A DNA stretch of 64,000 nucleotides from Inia geoffrensis. Taxonomy: Eukaryota; Chordata; Mammalia; Artiodactyla; Iniidae. The stretch is taken from NCBI GenBank assembly GCA_036417435.1, contig CM070907.1, forward strand, positions 60,620,001 to 60,684,000. Reading direction: 5' to 3'. The position numbers were made by a program, and so were the translations under genes. Under the pieces are notes generated by a model, which worked only from the letters and a program-made list of their open reading frames with translations, was not told the DNA's origin and searched no databases. This document shows positions 11,706 through 23,305 of this stretch, one piece after another; position 1 is the first letter of the stretch, and each line of letters begins with the position of its first letter.

Positions 11706-13869
11706 CCTTTTTGATGCTCCATTTCTGCATCTAGGAAACAGAAAGAATTTCACCTACTTGAAAGGTCAGGGTTAAGTTTAAATATTCAAAGTTTACCGCA
11801 GGGTGTCAGGCACACAACGGGCCTTCAGTACATTTGATTTATATTCTCAGCATCTCCAGATTTTTCTCTTTTTCTGTCCTTCATGTCCAGGCTCTTACAC
11901 TGGCCCTGTGCCTTCACTGTGAGCCCTCTCCTTGGTCCATAGCCCTGGTTCCTACCCCTGACAGTGCCCTTTCAACTCTGAGGATGACTCAGTTAAGGCA
12001 CAAAAGCAGTACTGCAACCACCTCTTGAGTACCTCTGTGAAAGACAATGTCCCAGATGCAGTGAAATTGTTACAACATGTACAAGGAATTTATGACCTAC
12101 TAGGGGGTAGAGAAGAGGTAGGGAGACAATTAGACAAATGAAGCCTGGGCAATTCAAAGAAGGAAAAGTTTAGATATCTCTAGGGGAAGATGGGAAGGCT
12201 TTAGAGGAAGTGGCATTTCCAGTGGACCTCAAAGGATAAACTTAAGTTGAGGGGCTGTTTCTAGAGTTATATGTGTTCCACAAAACACGTTACTAAAATG
12301 CTCTTGGACCCTCAGATGAAAAGTAAACTAAACTTAGGAAATGCTGCCTACTGCATACCCCTCTAGGAGATTCACAATACACAGCAGCAAGGCTCTGGGA
12401 GGTCTGGAAGGGACCCTATTTAACTTTGCTTAATGTAGCACCCCTTATTTGTTCGGCCACTAGTTCTCCATTTCTTTTCCCCCTGGAAGATATCTATAGC
12501 ATCTTGAGGATCATACGTTAAGAAACAAGTTAAATGGTACCCTTTCAAAGTTATATATTTGCATTTTAACAGGACCTCTCCAAAATAATATCTTAACACC
12601 ATATTTCTTTAACAACATCATCAGCAATTTAAAAATTTCTCCTGACATCATGTCCAAAAGGAAGAAGACCCTGCAGGGCTGAGTGAGTAGCTGAGACAGA
12701 ATGAATTCCCTCCCTTCTCTAGTGAGAGGCAGAGTGTAGACTACAAGCCTTTCAATCAAGGGAGGGAAAACGACCCCTCTTCAGAGTGAGTCCATTCCTT
12801 CTTTGGTAGTATGTTTACACCCTTACAGCCACCCTCCCACCCTCTCCAACCTGCTGACTGGGTAAAAAAAACACCAGACTTGAAAGCAAAGGGAACAATG
12901 TTGCATAACAACAAGCCGACAAGGTATGTTTTGCTCCTTAATATTTATCAAACAGTCATGACCTGTGAGAGGCAAGAAGAAAAGGGGCATTGTCTGCTTG
13001 CCTGTCCCTACCCTGGAAGCATGGTGCTCAATTACCCAGTCTGGGGGTTAACAAATGTTTACTGGGAGCAAGGCACTGTGCTCATGGTACAGAGAAAAAC
13101 AAGATACAGTCCTAGGCACAAGTCCTGCTTCCCAGACCAACAGGGAATATAGGTAAAAACCAACTGCAGTGCAGCACGCGGAGCTCAGGCAAACAGTGCT
13201 AGAATCAGAGGTGAGGACAAAATGCCAGCAAGGCATAAATGCAGGGACTCCTTAACTTTGCCCGGGCACAAGGTCAGAAGAGAGGCGTGTTAAAACAAGG
13301 ACATTCCTCTTACTTCTCAGAAGATCGGAAAGGAGTTTTCCAGGCAAATAAATCAATCATCTGTAAATAAATAAAAGAGGGTTCTAGGTTTGAGTAGAAT
13401 AGGGATGGACATAGCAAAACTGAAAAAAAAAGCAGCCAATCTGCCTGAGAAGGGGGTACACTGAACAGATGCATCTAATTTCACCGACCCCTGCTTTTTT
13501 TCTTAATAACAAAACCGTTCAGGCTAGGGAGACAGGAGAGATGATGGTGTCAAATTTGGGAAGCCTGGGAAACAGATGAATAAGTAGTTAACAGACTTAA
13601 CAGACTCAAGAAATCCGAATCCTAAACCAGATGTAAGGAAAGCTGAGAATTTGGCTGATTTAAACCACAGAATCTTTACCAGGCCCAGGACTGGCGGTAC
13701 CAGGTATCCCTAGAGCAGGCGTATAGGATGCTTATAGAGACCACAGTGAAAGCTGCCTGAAAAGAAGTTAGAGCCCCAGACACCACCTCCACCTCCCACC
13801 CCCGCCGACTGACGAAATTCTGGAGGCTCAGGCTCTAGAAAGCATAAAACAGAAATGTCTAGTATGTGC
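11706..13869. other. Unassigned sequence with weak ancient-repeat pieces
   Basis: No exon is recognised. About 12025-12245 resembles a truncated copy of the unnamed repeat at 8316 ('ggcatttccagtggacctc'). About 13035-13150 resembles its 5' part ('aaatgtttactgggagcaaggcactg'). The remainder is unique. Confidence 0.4.
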
Positions 13870-14030
13870 CTTAAAATAATCTGAGGAAGGGGATGGGGGA
13901 CACAGATGAAAGGAAAATGTTCATGAAGCGATCATTTGTGAACCTGGGTAATAGGAACGTAGGGGATTATTGCACTATCCTCTCAACTTTTTGTAAATCT
14001 TTGAAATTTCCCATAATAAAAAGTAAGAGT
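13870..14030 (+). mobile_element. Old L1-type 3' end
   Basis: Text 'gattattgcactatcctctcaactttttg' followed by 'gaaatttcccataataaaaag' is the typical 3' UTR end of old mammalian L1/HAL1 elements. Divergent, with no TSD seen. Confidence 0.6.
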
Positions 14031-14439
14031 GTCTCTGGCCCAGGAATGCCCAGCACAGTTGAAGGTGAACAGAAAAAGACAGGGCGCTGTGTCTACTGAA
14101 GGTGAAATGTAACAGGTTTTCATATGCCCTCTCCTCTTGACCGCCAGAACGTTGTCAAGTGGACCACACTCTGCTAGGAGGATGGAAGAGTCCTCCTGGG
14201 TGAACAGAACCACGGGAAAACCTGAAGATGCTGTCCCAGGGGCTCCCAGCAAACAGCCCACCCAGATCAAGCTACAGGGAGGCCCAGAGATAATGATCTC
14301 CATCCCATATTTGGTTTCTTGAAAGCTTTTCTTTTTTAAATACAGCAGATTCTTATTAGTTATCCGTTTTATACATATTAGTGTATAAATGTCAATCCCA
14401 ATCTCCCAATTCATCCCACCACCAAAAGTCTTTTTTTTT

Positions 14440-14865
14440 TTGAGAGTTTTATTAAGATATAACTCACAACTCATTTCACCCTTTTAAAAAGTGTACAATT
14501 TAATGGTGTTTAGTATATTCACAGTTGTATAACCATCACCACTGGGGTGGTTTATTAAGCTATAATATTAAGCTTTATTAACATGTAATTTACATACTCG
14601 ATTCAGTTTTTTAAAGTGTACAATTCAGCGGTGTTTAGTATATTCAGAGTTGTACAACCATCACCACAATCGATTTTAGAACATTTTCATCACTGCAAAG
14701 AAAACCCTATAACGTTAGCAGTCACCCTACTCTCCACCCTCAGGCAACTACTAATCTATTTTCTGTCTCTATGGATTTGCCTATTCTGGACATTTCGTAT
14801 AAATGAAATCATATACTACATGGTATTTTGTGAGTGGCTTCTTTTACTTACCAAAATGTCAAGGT
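14440..14865 (-). mobile_element. Old L1 (L1M-type) 3' UTR, minus strand, with local duplication
   Basis: Reverse L1M 3' UTR: 'aaagtgtacaattcagcggt', 'tatattcagagttgtac', 'aaccatcaccaca', 'ctgtctctatggatttgcc', 'tggacatttcgtataaatga'. The first ~110 bp is present twice with a 125-bp offset (gtgtacaatt at 14491 and 14616). Confidence 0.8.
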
Positions 14866-14880
14866 CTCAACAGCTTTTTT

Positions 14881-14910
14881 TTTTAGTATATGTGCTGCCA
14901 AAGTGAGCAC
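14881..14910 (-). ncRNA. U6 snRNA 5' fragment (retrosequence)
   Basis: On the minus strand, 14910 to 14881 matches U6 snRNA nucleotides 1-30 at 28 positions, beginning exactly at the U6 5' end GTGCTC. Both mismatches (U6 positions 7 and 11) are transitions at CpG sites of U6. It is bounded by a perfect 15-bp duplication ctcaacagctttttt (14866-14880 and 14910-14924, one base shared). The 3' cut falls at U6's internal AAAA (27-30). This is a 3'-truncated retrosequence, not a functional gene: the Sm-like/3' region and the Pol III promoter are missing. Confidence 0.82.
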
Positions 14911-14924
14911 TCAACAGCTTTTTT

Positions 14925-15799
14925 TATCCAACCGCCCTGCCCTTAATTAGAAGCAACACAACCAAGGATCACATTCAGAGTGACATATTGGGGAAGTCTC
15001 TAATGAAGATACAGACCACAGCAAACACATAAAAGCAACTTGAAGGAAACAGCTACTATGTGGAGAGGAGTGGAGTTTGGGGCAGGGAATACCATTAATA
15101 TTCTCACAAAAATGAAATAAAACTGTACCCATGAAACAAAAATAGGACACTATAAAAAAAGACACACTAGGAGAACAACAACAAAAAAAACTTTTAGAAA
15201 TTGACAACTTAATAGCAGAAATTTAAAAAATTCAACAAAAGGATTGAGAGACAAAACTGAGGAAATCTTCTTGAGAGTAAAATCAAAAGATAAAGACATG
15301 GAAAACAGGAAAGAAAAGTTAGGAATATTCTAGAGGACCAGTACAGGGGACCCAATATCTGAATAGGAGAACTTTCCAAGAAAGAGAAAACAGAAAAAAG
15401 AAAAATTATAACAAGATAGTAATTCTCAACAGCATCAATAAAAACAAGAAGACGATGAGCAATGCCTTTAAAATTCTGAAGAAAAATGATTTCCAACTTA
15501 GAATGAAATCTAAGAATCCAGTCAAACTATCAATCAAGTATGAGAATAGAACAAAGACACTTTCAGGTATATACGATCTCAGAAATTCACATTCCATGAA
15601 CCTTTTCTTAAGAAGCTTATGTAGGAGGTCCTTCACCAAGCTGTATAAAAGAAACAGTGGATCTAGTAGAGACAGGCAACAGAGGACCCCAAGAGGACCA
15701 CATAAAGAAGTCAACCAGACGGGAGAAGTACAACTCAAAGGGCATGTTGAAGACGGTCATCACCAACAACCCCACTGCCATTAAACCCTCTTTGCTATT
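14925..15799. other. Unassigned A-rich sequence
   Basis: A-rich plus-strand text with many aaagaaaa tracts gives open frames on both strands, but no domain is recognised. It may be a decayed old L1 or other repeat. Confidence 0.35.
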
Positions 15800-16030
15800 G
15801 TTGACCTAAATATTTAAAATATATGAGTATAAAATTTTCAAACATACTCAAAAGTAAGCCCCTGATACCCATCACCCAGATTCAACAACTATGAACGTTT
15901 TGGCCTATTAATTAATCTATCCTCTTTTTTTCTATGTTTTTCTTTGTTTAAATATTTTAAAACAAATTCCACATCATAGCATTTCACCTCTGCGTACTTC
16001 AGAATCCATCTCTACATTACCATTTTCTAA
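15800..16030 (-). mobile_element. Old L1-like fragment, minus strand
   Basis: Text 'gatacccatcacccagattcaacaa', 'gttttaaaacaaattcc'-like and 'cacatcatagcatttcacctctgcgtacttcag'-like matches a familiar old L1 3' UTR region in reverse. Family uncertain. Confidence 0.5.
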
Positions 16031-16136
16031 CACCACATTACTATTATCATGCCTAGAAAAATGAATGATAATTCCTTTTTATCAGTCCATAACAAAATTT
16101 CCCCACCATCTCAAAAATGCCTTTTTATACTTAGGC

Positions 16137-16695
16137 TGTTGTGGGCTGAACTGTATCCGCCCTCCCCCCCAAAAAATTTATATGTTGAATCCCTATGTGC
16201 TGGTATACTTCAGAATGTGACTATAATTGGAGATAGGGGTTTTAAAAAGGTAACTAAGCTAAAATAAGGCCTTTAGGGTGGGCCCTAATCTAACCTGACT
16301 AATGTCCTTATAAGAAAGGAGATCAATGGAAAAGAATATGAAAAAGTACAGATATATGTATAACTGACTCACTTAGCTATATAGCAGAAATTAACAACGT
16401 TGTAAAACAACTATACCTCAATAAAATAAATTTTAAAAAAAGAAGAAGAAGAAAGGAGATTAGAAAATACAGAGAGACACCAGGGCCACCTGTGTGCAGA
16501 GGGATGACCATGCGAAGAGGCAGGAAGAGGGTGGCCATCTGCCAGCCAAGGAGAGAGGGCTCAGAGGAAACTAACCCTGCCAGCACCTTGATCTTGGGCA
16601 TCTAGCTGCCAGAACACTGAGAAAATAAATTTCTGTTATTTAAACTACCCAGTCTGTGATATTTTGTTATGACAGTTGTAGCAAACTAATACACA
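16137..16695 (+). mobile_element. MaLR-type LTR (MST/MLT-like), split
   Basis: It starts TGTTGTGGGCTGAACTG and ends ACTAATACACA, with LTR-typical TG...CA ends. Internal text includes 'ttatatgttgaatcccta', 'accttgatcttgggcatc', and 'gagaaaataaatttctgtta' near the polyadenylation site. An L1 tail at 16324-16448 interrupts it. It is a solo LTR of an ancient ERVL-MaLR retrotransposon with no coding content. Confidence 0.75.
16324..16448 (+). mobile_element. Very short L1 3' end with perfect TSD
   Basis: About 125 bp of cetartiodactyl L1 3' UTR ('taactgactcacttagctat', 'caacgttgtaaaacaact', 'caataaaataaatttt') with an A-rich (AAG) tail. The 12-bp duplication aagaaaggagat at 16312-16323 and 16449-16460 is perfect. 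Extreme 5' truncation. Confidence 0.85.
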
Positions 16696-16899
16696 GACTA
16701 TCTGAATCAAGATAAGGTTCATGCGTTACATATGGCTACGATTCTTGTCACATTATTAATTTTTTCAGATTCTTAAGTCACATTATTATTTTTTTCATGC
16801 TGTTGACTTGTTGCGGAAGCCAAGTCAGTTGTCCAACACTCTGAATTCATCTCTTTGCTTCCTTAGAGTGTAATTTAATTTGTCACCCTTTCCCCTCTC

Positions 16900-17267
16900 T
16901 AATAAATCAAAGTTGGCACCATAAAAGAGTAAACCCTAAGAGTTCTCATCACAAGAAAAAAAATTTCTTTTTTTTTTTTTTGGCCACGCCATGCAGCATG
17001 CAGGATCTCAGGTCCCTGACCAGGGATCAAACCCGCATCCCCTGCAGGGAAAGCACGGAGTCTTAACCACTGGACTGCCAAGGAAGTCCAAAAAATTATC
17101 TTTCTATTTCTTTAGTGTTGTATCTATATGAGATGATGGATGTTCACAAAACTTATTATGATAATCACTTCATGGGATGTATAAATCAAATCAGTATGCT
17201 GTATACATTAAACTTATAGAGTGCTGTATGTCAGTTACATCTCAATAAAACTGGAAGAAAAAAAGAA
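16900..17267 (+). mobile_element. Old L1 3' UTR, split by a SINE
   Basis: 'gtaaaccctaagagttctcat' before the SINE and 'gatgatggatgttcacaaaac', 'gctgtatgtcagttacatct', 'caataaaactggaag' after it form one L1M 3' end. Confidence 0.75.
16968..17089 (-). mobile_element. CHR-1-type SINE, short, minus
   Basis: Reverse of a tRNA-derived SINE: T-tail, 'ggccacgccatgcagcatgc', 'ccctgaccagggatcaaac', then 'taaccactggactgcc' and 'aaggaagtcc' at its 5' end. Flanks 'aaaaaaattt' and 'aaaaaattat' are a degenerate TSD. Confidence 0.85.
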
Positions 17268-18734
17268 ATTTGCAGAAATGTAAACAAGCCATTCTTGCTA
17301 ATTTCTTTTTGTTTTGGCAAACAGAGTTTTTATTTATGTTACCACACTATTCAATTTGTTATTGTTATTTTAAAATAAATTAGTAAATTTGAAAAAATTT
17401 AGCTCTAGACGCTTGATTGATTTAGGGGTCAACTTTTAGGTAAAAATATTCCATAGGTGGTACTGCATACTCTCTTTTTAATCGGACAAGAATGATGGGT
17501 AAACTTGGTCCAGACTCTTTCTGGCACTACTGACCTTGACCATATGCTAATGAAGCATCTGCTCATCCCCTCCATGCTGTCCATCTAGATTAGCTGAGGG
17601 CATTCACTTCATCCCACAGAAGAGATGGCCTGCTTTGGCCTACTTGCTGAGAGCTGGAGGTGGGCCACAAAGAAAGCAGAAGTAGAAAAGACATAGCAGT
17701 CCATTCTCCGTGCCCATATCCTACCGGATGTCCAGTGTCTGGCCCACACTGAGCCCCGCCAGATGCCCCAGGAGTGGTGAGACTTGTATTTCCAAGGATT
17801 CACTCACAGCCTTGCCCTCTGACTTCCCCATCAGGATCCTCTGCAACCCCCAGGGAAGCTACTGCCAGATGATGAACCTGAGTCCGTTCGGTTTATTTTT
17901 AGATCTAATAGTGGCAATGTTGCCCTTTTTCAACGGGTTTGTTAGATTTGCGCTTGATCATTTGTTTTAAAAAAACTAAACAATGTATAGTTTAGTAATA
18001 CAAACATGGGTGGTTAAACCATAAAGAAAAGTAAGGGGATGCTCAACACAAGAGTCAGGATAACCATTGCCTTGATGAGTAGAAGGAAAAGTAAAAATAA
18101 AAAAAAAGCGGGGGGAGATGTGATTTTGGGATAGACGGTACACAAGCAGTTTCTAAGGAATCAGTAATGTTCAATTGGTTAAATTAGATGGTGGATATAC
18201 AATTTTCACCATATCGTTCTTTACTTGTAAATATATATTTAAAGCATTCTTTGGTATGTATGATAGTTTTCATATGAATTACTTTTGTGTGAGCAGTACA
18301 CTGTGGCTAGAACATAGGATGTGAAGAGTGAAAGGAGAAAAGACTGGAAATGGAGTTAACTCTGAAGGCAAATGGGAGCCTCCGTGATGCTCTCTTGGGA
18401 GGACCATCAAGGATATGTATACCCGAGATCAATTAAAATGGCTTTCTCACAACCTATCCATCGAGAAGGATAGGAAAAATTCTTTTTTTTTTCTACTAAG
18501 TTACCTGAAGATGAAATATCCAACATTGCAAGCCTCTCATGGGGAAGCATCATATGGTTTTGATGTATTTTTCCAGTGAAAGGAGATTCAGCTTGCCCTA
18601 GGGAACACATTTGCCTCAAATTCTTAAAAGACACAAAGCTGAGATGGACATGGAACAAATGCTTTAGATGACAGAACTGGCATATATCTTGGCGAGCTGG
18701 AGTGACAGGTCAAATCTAGCCCAATTTATCTCAA
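17268..18734. other. Unassigned sequence, part possibly old L1
   Basis: About 17960-18260 resembles a degraded plus-strand L1 3' region ('gatgtgattttgggatagac', 'caattttcaccatatcg'), at low certainty. No exon seen. Confidence 0.35.
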
Positions 18735-18915
18735 TATCTACCATGTACTGTGAACGTATGATATGCCAAGAGTTTTAACAGAGTTTATCTCATTTAATCC
18801 TTACAACCCCACTGGGAAGCTGAGACCCAGGGAAGTCACCTGCCCAGGGTCACAGAGCAAGTCAACAGCAAAGTCATGATTTTGAACCTAGATTTTCAGA
18901 TTCAAGCTCCAATCT
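18735..18915 (-). mobile_element. MIR, minus strand
   Basis: 'tatctcatttaatccttaca', 'gagacccagggaagtcacct', 'gcccagggtcacagagcaag', 'attttgaacctag': near-complete reverse MIR. Confidence 0.8.
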
Positions 18916-19869
18916 CAAGTGAGAATTCTTCAGCTACCACAAATTAACATTTAAAAACAGAATCTTCTTTACACTAATACCGTCTGTCTCCCTCAGAGAA
19001 GTGACATCCAACCCCAATCCCTTGAGCATATGAGAGTATCAGCACCTTAGAAGAGTGATTCGACCAGACTGATTTCATTCATTAAACATTTGGGGATCCT
19101 CTGACAGCTGCCAAGAAACCTTTACCTGCTCTCAAGAGCAAGTCTGTCATTAGGAGTAAGCTCTAAGAGGATTCTCTCTGCTACCAATTCCCAGCTCAGC
19201 TTTCTCTATCTCCACATCGGTACTTAAGAATCTGTGAAACTCAAGCTCTGCAGTTGTAGATGGGGGTCCCTTATCACAAAGACTGCTGAGCAAGACCCCT
19301 TAGCCAGCCTGTTCCCCACCTTCAATTTTCTCTCATCCTCAGGGCCACTGTGATTTCATGGGCCTGTGTAGCTGAGAGAACAGCACAACTGGCTCTATTG
19401 CAGAGTCATAGCCAATGACTATGGAGCAATCCCAAAAGACAGCCAGAGAATTTTAATGAAAACCAGAAAACTCCTGGCCACTAAGTCCAACTGCAGTCCA
19501 GGCCCACCAGCCCCTCCCCTTGCTGCTAGGAATCCCTGAGCCAGCTTTGCCCCAAAGAGCAGGGAGGAAGATCCATTTTGTATTCAGCAATGCCTTCCAT
19601 AGCAGCCACCTTCCAGGGTCATTTAGGTGAGAGGCAAGGCACACGCTAATTGCAACAGGACCAAGGGACCCTGAGAAGCACAGGGTGTGGCAGCAGCAGG
19701 TCTGAGCCAACAGATTATGAAACAGTCATTAAAAAAAAAAAAAAAAAAAAAGGTCTCTTTCCTTCTGCCAAAGCTGTCTGAACACAGCTGCATATACGAG
19801 GCTAGTGAGGAATCTTAACAAGCTTAAAGGGACCGTATTTCAGATACTCAAGAGCCAAAAGGGAGGAAA
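18916..19869. other. Unassigned sequence; A-run at 19730-19752
   Basis: A run of more than 20 A at about 19730-19752 has no recognised element in front of it and no matching target duplication. No gene recognised. Confidence 0.4.
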
Positions 19870-20035
19870 TGAATATTTTGATCACTTACTACGTGTCAGA
19901 CGCTCTGGTCTCATTCCACCTTGACTATGAGGTGGGAATTATAAACTGCATTGAACAGATAAAGACCCTAACTCTGAGAAGTTAGACAGCTTGTCCAAGG
20001 CACACAGCTGGCAAGTGGGGAACCAAGACTCAAAG
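19870..20035 (-). mobile_element. MIR, minus strand
   Basis: 'gatcacttactacgtgtcag', 'ctatgaggtgggaattata', 'gacagcttgtccaaggcaca', 'cagctggcaagtgggg'. Confidence 0.75.
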
Positions 20036-20099
20036 TTCAATATGGGTGAGGCTCATCATAAATAAACTCAAAAATCCTGACCTGTCCTGTTTAATAAGA

Positions 20100-20300
20100 A
20101 CAATTATGTGCCTGGAAGTAAGCTAAGATTTCTGTACACACTATATCTTCTACTCCTCACAGCAACCAGACAAGATAGGGGTCATTATTATCCCCATTTT
20201 CGATGAGGAAACTAAGGCTAGATGCTAAGTAACTTGGCCAAGGTCATGACGCCACCAGGATTTGAACCCAGGTCTATCTAATTCTAGAGCCCGCCCCCAT
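20100..20300 (-). mobile_element. MIR, minus strand
   Basis: 'attatccccattttcgatga', 'ggaaactaaggctagatgc', 'taacttggccaaggtcat', 'gatttgaacccaggtc'. It is a second reverse MIR only ~65 bp after the previous one. Confidence 0.8.
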
Positions 20301-21089
20301 GTGAAACCATTCACCCTACAGCCTACAGATGGGAATCACAGAGGCCAGTCATGCCAAGCAAGCAAGTTGCATAGAGACTTCTGCCAGCTTCTCAGCAGGT
20401 AATTCACATTCTGGGGTTACCTTTCAATTCCTCCAAACAATCCACAGAATCGTGGCTCTGGGAAGGCTGACGGGGTTGTTTCCCATGGGCTCTGTTCACA
20501 CTGCAAGTATGAAGGAGAAGACCACCACCGTGACGCTGTAGCCTGTGATACCTGTGCATATAGAAGCCGACAGCTCCTTTCCTGCAGGCTCTGCTCCATA
20601 AGCCCACACACCTCACAGCAACCCCCCTCCCTCTCCCATCAATAGCTCACAGGCCTATTTCGTATTCCTAACAGGAGACCATGTGCCTTCTCTTAGAGCA
20701 ATTGTGATGTCCCAAGGGAGACTACTGTCTAGACAGAGCATCCCAATCCATCCTGGCAAGAGATGGGCCACACAATGTCATGTTTGCTCATTGACCTTTT
20801 TGGGAGTCTGTGTTCAGCTGCCCAGTGAAGGCCCTGGGCTTGGCACCTCTGAGTTATCTGACTGAGCAACACTCTGTACCACAGCCGATACGCAGGGTTG
20901 GAACTGTCTTCCCAGGCAGGCAAGTGTTACCTGAGGGGAGTCACAGGCATCTTACACCCAGGCTACGAGGTCACGCACACACAGGCACACCATACAAACA
21001 GTTCCATTAATCAGGCTGAAACTTGATAGAACTCTTCTCCACATATTTAGAATTAAGCACCAGGCTTGGAGGAGGACTGAGCCCTTAAC
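20301..21089. other. Unassigned sequence
   Basis: No exon or repeat family recognised. The open frames have no domain. Confidence 0.4.
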
Positions 21090-21270
21090 ACTGCCAGGTG
21101 CTGTGGCAGGTACCTTCACAGCCGCTATCTTAATTAATCTTCATAACATGCTGTGAGGTAGATAAGACGGCTATGGTACAGATGAGGCACCTGAAGCCCA
21201 GAGAGGTAACATAATTTGCCAAAAGTCACACAGAAAGTGGCAAAGCTCAGATTCAAATGCGTTTTTAATA
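21090..21270 (-). mobile_element. MIR, minus strand
   Basis: 'ttaattaatcttcataacat', 'tgtgaggtagataagac', 'gatgaggcacctgaagccca', 'gccaaaagtcacacagaaag'. Confidence 0.8.
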
Positions 21271-21299
21271 GGACTCCAACATTCAGTCATGAGGCCATG

Positions 21300-22340
21300 C
21301 ATTTATTCCTCGGATATCTATTGAGCACCTTCTCTGGGAAGCTATTGTGCAACTTGTAGAAGATCCGACTGCTAACGTGTAATGTAGGTCCAGTTACCTG
21401 AGAATTTAATGTTCTCATGAGGAGATAAGACAAGGCGATCTGTAAGAGAGGCGCAGATGATGAGATTAGGACCTCAACTGGGTGATCGGGGCAGGCCGCT
21501 CTGAAGAAGTGGCATTTTAGCTGAGATCTGAAAGAAGAGAAGGAGCCGGGCATTTGCAAAACTAGAAGAAGAGTGTGGGCAGAAGGAATATGTTAGAAGG
21601 GCAAGTACCGCCTGCAGAAGAAGGCTTGGGACGTCTGAAGAACATAAAGGACACCAGGGACCAAGGCTGAGTGAGCAACAGGGAAGAAAGAACATGTGAG
21701 ATAAGGCAGGGCCTTGCTGACCACAGAAGAGAGTTTGGATTTTGTCTGGAGGTCCATGGGAAATCAAAGAAGAGTTTTAATTAAAGCAGTGACACGATCT
21801 GATCTGTGCTTTAAAGAGATGATTCTGGGGCTTCCCTGGTGGCGCAGTGGTTGAGAGTCCGCCTGCCGATGCAGGGGACACGGGTTTGTGCCCCGGTCCG
21901 GGAAGATCCCACATGCCGCGGAGCGGCTGGGCCCGTGAGCCATGGCCGCTGAGCCTGCGCGTCCGGAGCCTGTGCTCCGCAATGGGAGAGGCCACAGCAG
22001 TGAGAGGCCCGCGTACAGCAAAAAAAAAAAAAAAAAAAAAAAGAGATGATTCTGGCTGCTGTGTGGAGGCAGACGGCAGGGAGGGGGCAAGAGTTAGGAA
22101 TCAGGGGAGAGATGATGGTGGCTTGGCCCAGGATGACGGCAGTAGAGGTGGGTTTTATATTTGGAGATAGGTCTGAATGGACTCGATGATGAACTGTATG
22201 TGAATGGGGAAGGAAACAAACTCCTGGGTTTCTAGGCTGAACAACTGGGTAGATGGAAGTACCATGTATTATGAGAAAGACTAGAGAAAAAGCAAAATGC
22301 TCATGAGATAGCATGCTTTTTATTCTTATCACATCAAGAA
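21300..22340 (+). repeat. Ancient repeat, second copy (same family as 8316)
   Basis: It shows the same motif order as 8316-9660: 'tctattgagcaccttctctg', 'gaagaagtggcattttagctg', 'ggccttgctgaccac', 'gcagtgacacgatctg', 'gagatgattctggctgctgt', 'gagatgatggtggcttgg', 'gaacaactgggtagatgg'. A young CHR SINE at 21829-22040 splits it, which dates the SINE as later. Confidence 0.65.
21829..22040 (+). mobile_element. Young CHR SINE, short A-tailed type
   Basis: It begins ggcttccctggtggcgcagtg, with Pol III A-box TGGCGCAGTGG and B-box-like GGTTTGTGCC, and ends in A20+. The 15-bp TSD aagagatgattctgg (21814-21828, 22041-22055) is perfect. It is inserted in the ancient repeat. Confidence 0.95.
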
Positions 22341-22939
22341 GTAAAAAAAAAGTAGACCCAGTTGTTTGTTCAGCGAAAGCTGTGAATTAAAGGCTTGAAG
22401 CTACTTAACAGTGAAGATAAGGTGTTGGGGTGAAAATGGAGAATAAATGCCTTAGGAAACAGGGGTTCCACTTACTTCATGGGCCATCCATCACTGCCAC
22501 ACCAGGTCCAACGGATGGAAGGGAGATTTAGGAACAGAATTCAGTTATATATAAGGAAGGGCTGTCTCGTGGTCAGAGCTGTGGGAAGTGGAATGAGGTG
22601 CCCTGGGGTGATGATGACTTTCCTGTCACTGGAAGAGTTAAAGAATAAACCAGATGACCCCTTGGCTAGATGGTTAGAGAATTCAATAATTGGGTGGGCA
22701 AATCCTTCGAAACCTAAAATCCTTCTAAACCCTAGAATTCTATGGTTTTACGATAAAATGTTATTAATCTGACCTTCAGGACTGGAGTTTGCCCAACAGG
22801 GCAGAGCTCTCCTACCCTCTAGAAGGTAAATGAGAACAATATTAGCTTATTTCATTCACTGTAAAGTGACTCCTAGTTTACTTCTAAGTGTCATATAAGA
22901 TGATGAAAGGCTTTTTGTATAAGCAAAAGGTACAAGCTA
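22341..22939. other. Unassigned sequence
   Basis: No gene or repeat recognised. The frame around 22479-22772 has no domain. Confidence 0.4.
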
Positions 22940-23110
22940 TTGAATCAGATATCCTAGATCTGCAATTTATTAATTCTATGACATCTGGCAACATATTTAA
23001 ATCCTCTAAGTTTCAGTTTCTCTCTTTGAACAATGAGAAAAACAATACCTAATTTAGGCTGTTTGTTGTGTGGACCCAAGTCCAGCATCTGACACATTAT
23101 AGTGAGAATA
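22940..23110 (+). mobile_element. MIR, plus strand (left arm of inverted pair)
   Basis: 'ctatgacatctggcaacata', 'agtttcagtttctctctttg', 'gagaaaaacaatacctaat', 'tccagcatctgacacattat': degenerate plus MIR. It abuts a reverse MIR. Confidence 0.7.
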
Positions 23111-23305
23111 ATAATGATAACCAATATTTATTGAGCTATTACTACATGCTAGGCCTATGCTGTGTGTTCTCAGTGCATTTTTTCCATCTAATCTTTACAA
23201 CAACCCAGAAGGTAAGCACTTATTATCCCTGTATTAAAAATTAGAAAACAGACTCTAGAGCTTAAATAACTTATCCAAGAGTCATATAGCTAGTAATTAT
23301 TTAAA
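23111..23305 (-). mobile_element. MIR, minus strand (right arm of inverted pair)
   Basis: 'aaccaatatttattgagct', 'acatgctaggcctatgct', 'ctaatctttacaacaaccc', 'gtaagcacttattatccct', 'taacttatccaagagtcata'. Confidence 0.8.

Noticed and set aside
15406..15784. 109-110 codon frames on both strands
   Set aside because: A-rich biased sequence, no domain, no splice or promoter context, and overlapping antisense frames of equal length.
19730..19752. A20+ run as a retrocopy tail
   Set aside because: No recognisable retrocopy body and no matching target duplication around it.
21829..22040. tRNA gene
   Set aside because: The A and B box similarity is that of a tRNA-derived SINE. There is no cloverleaf or intact anticodon arm.
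21764..22332. Recurring frames rich in 'AAMAHGPSRSAACGIF'-like text at many places
   Set aside because: They are antisense or sense translations of CHR SINEs, repeated at every SINE in several frames. They are not genes.
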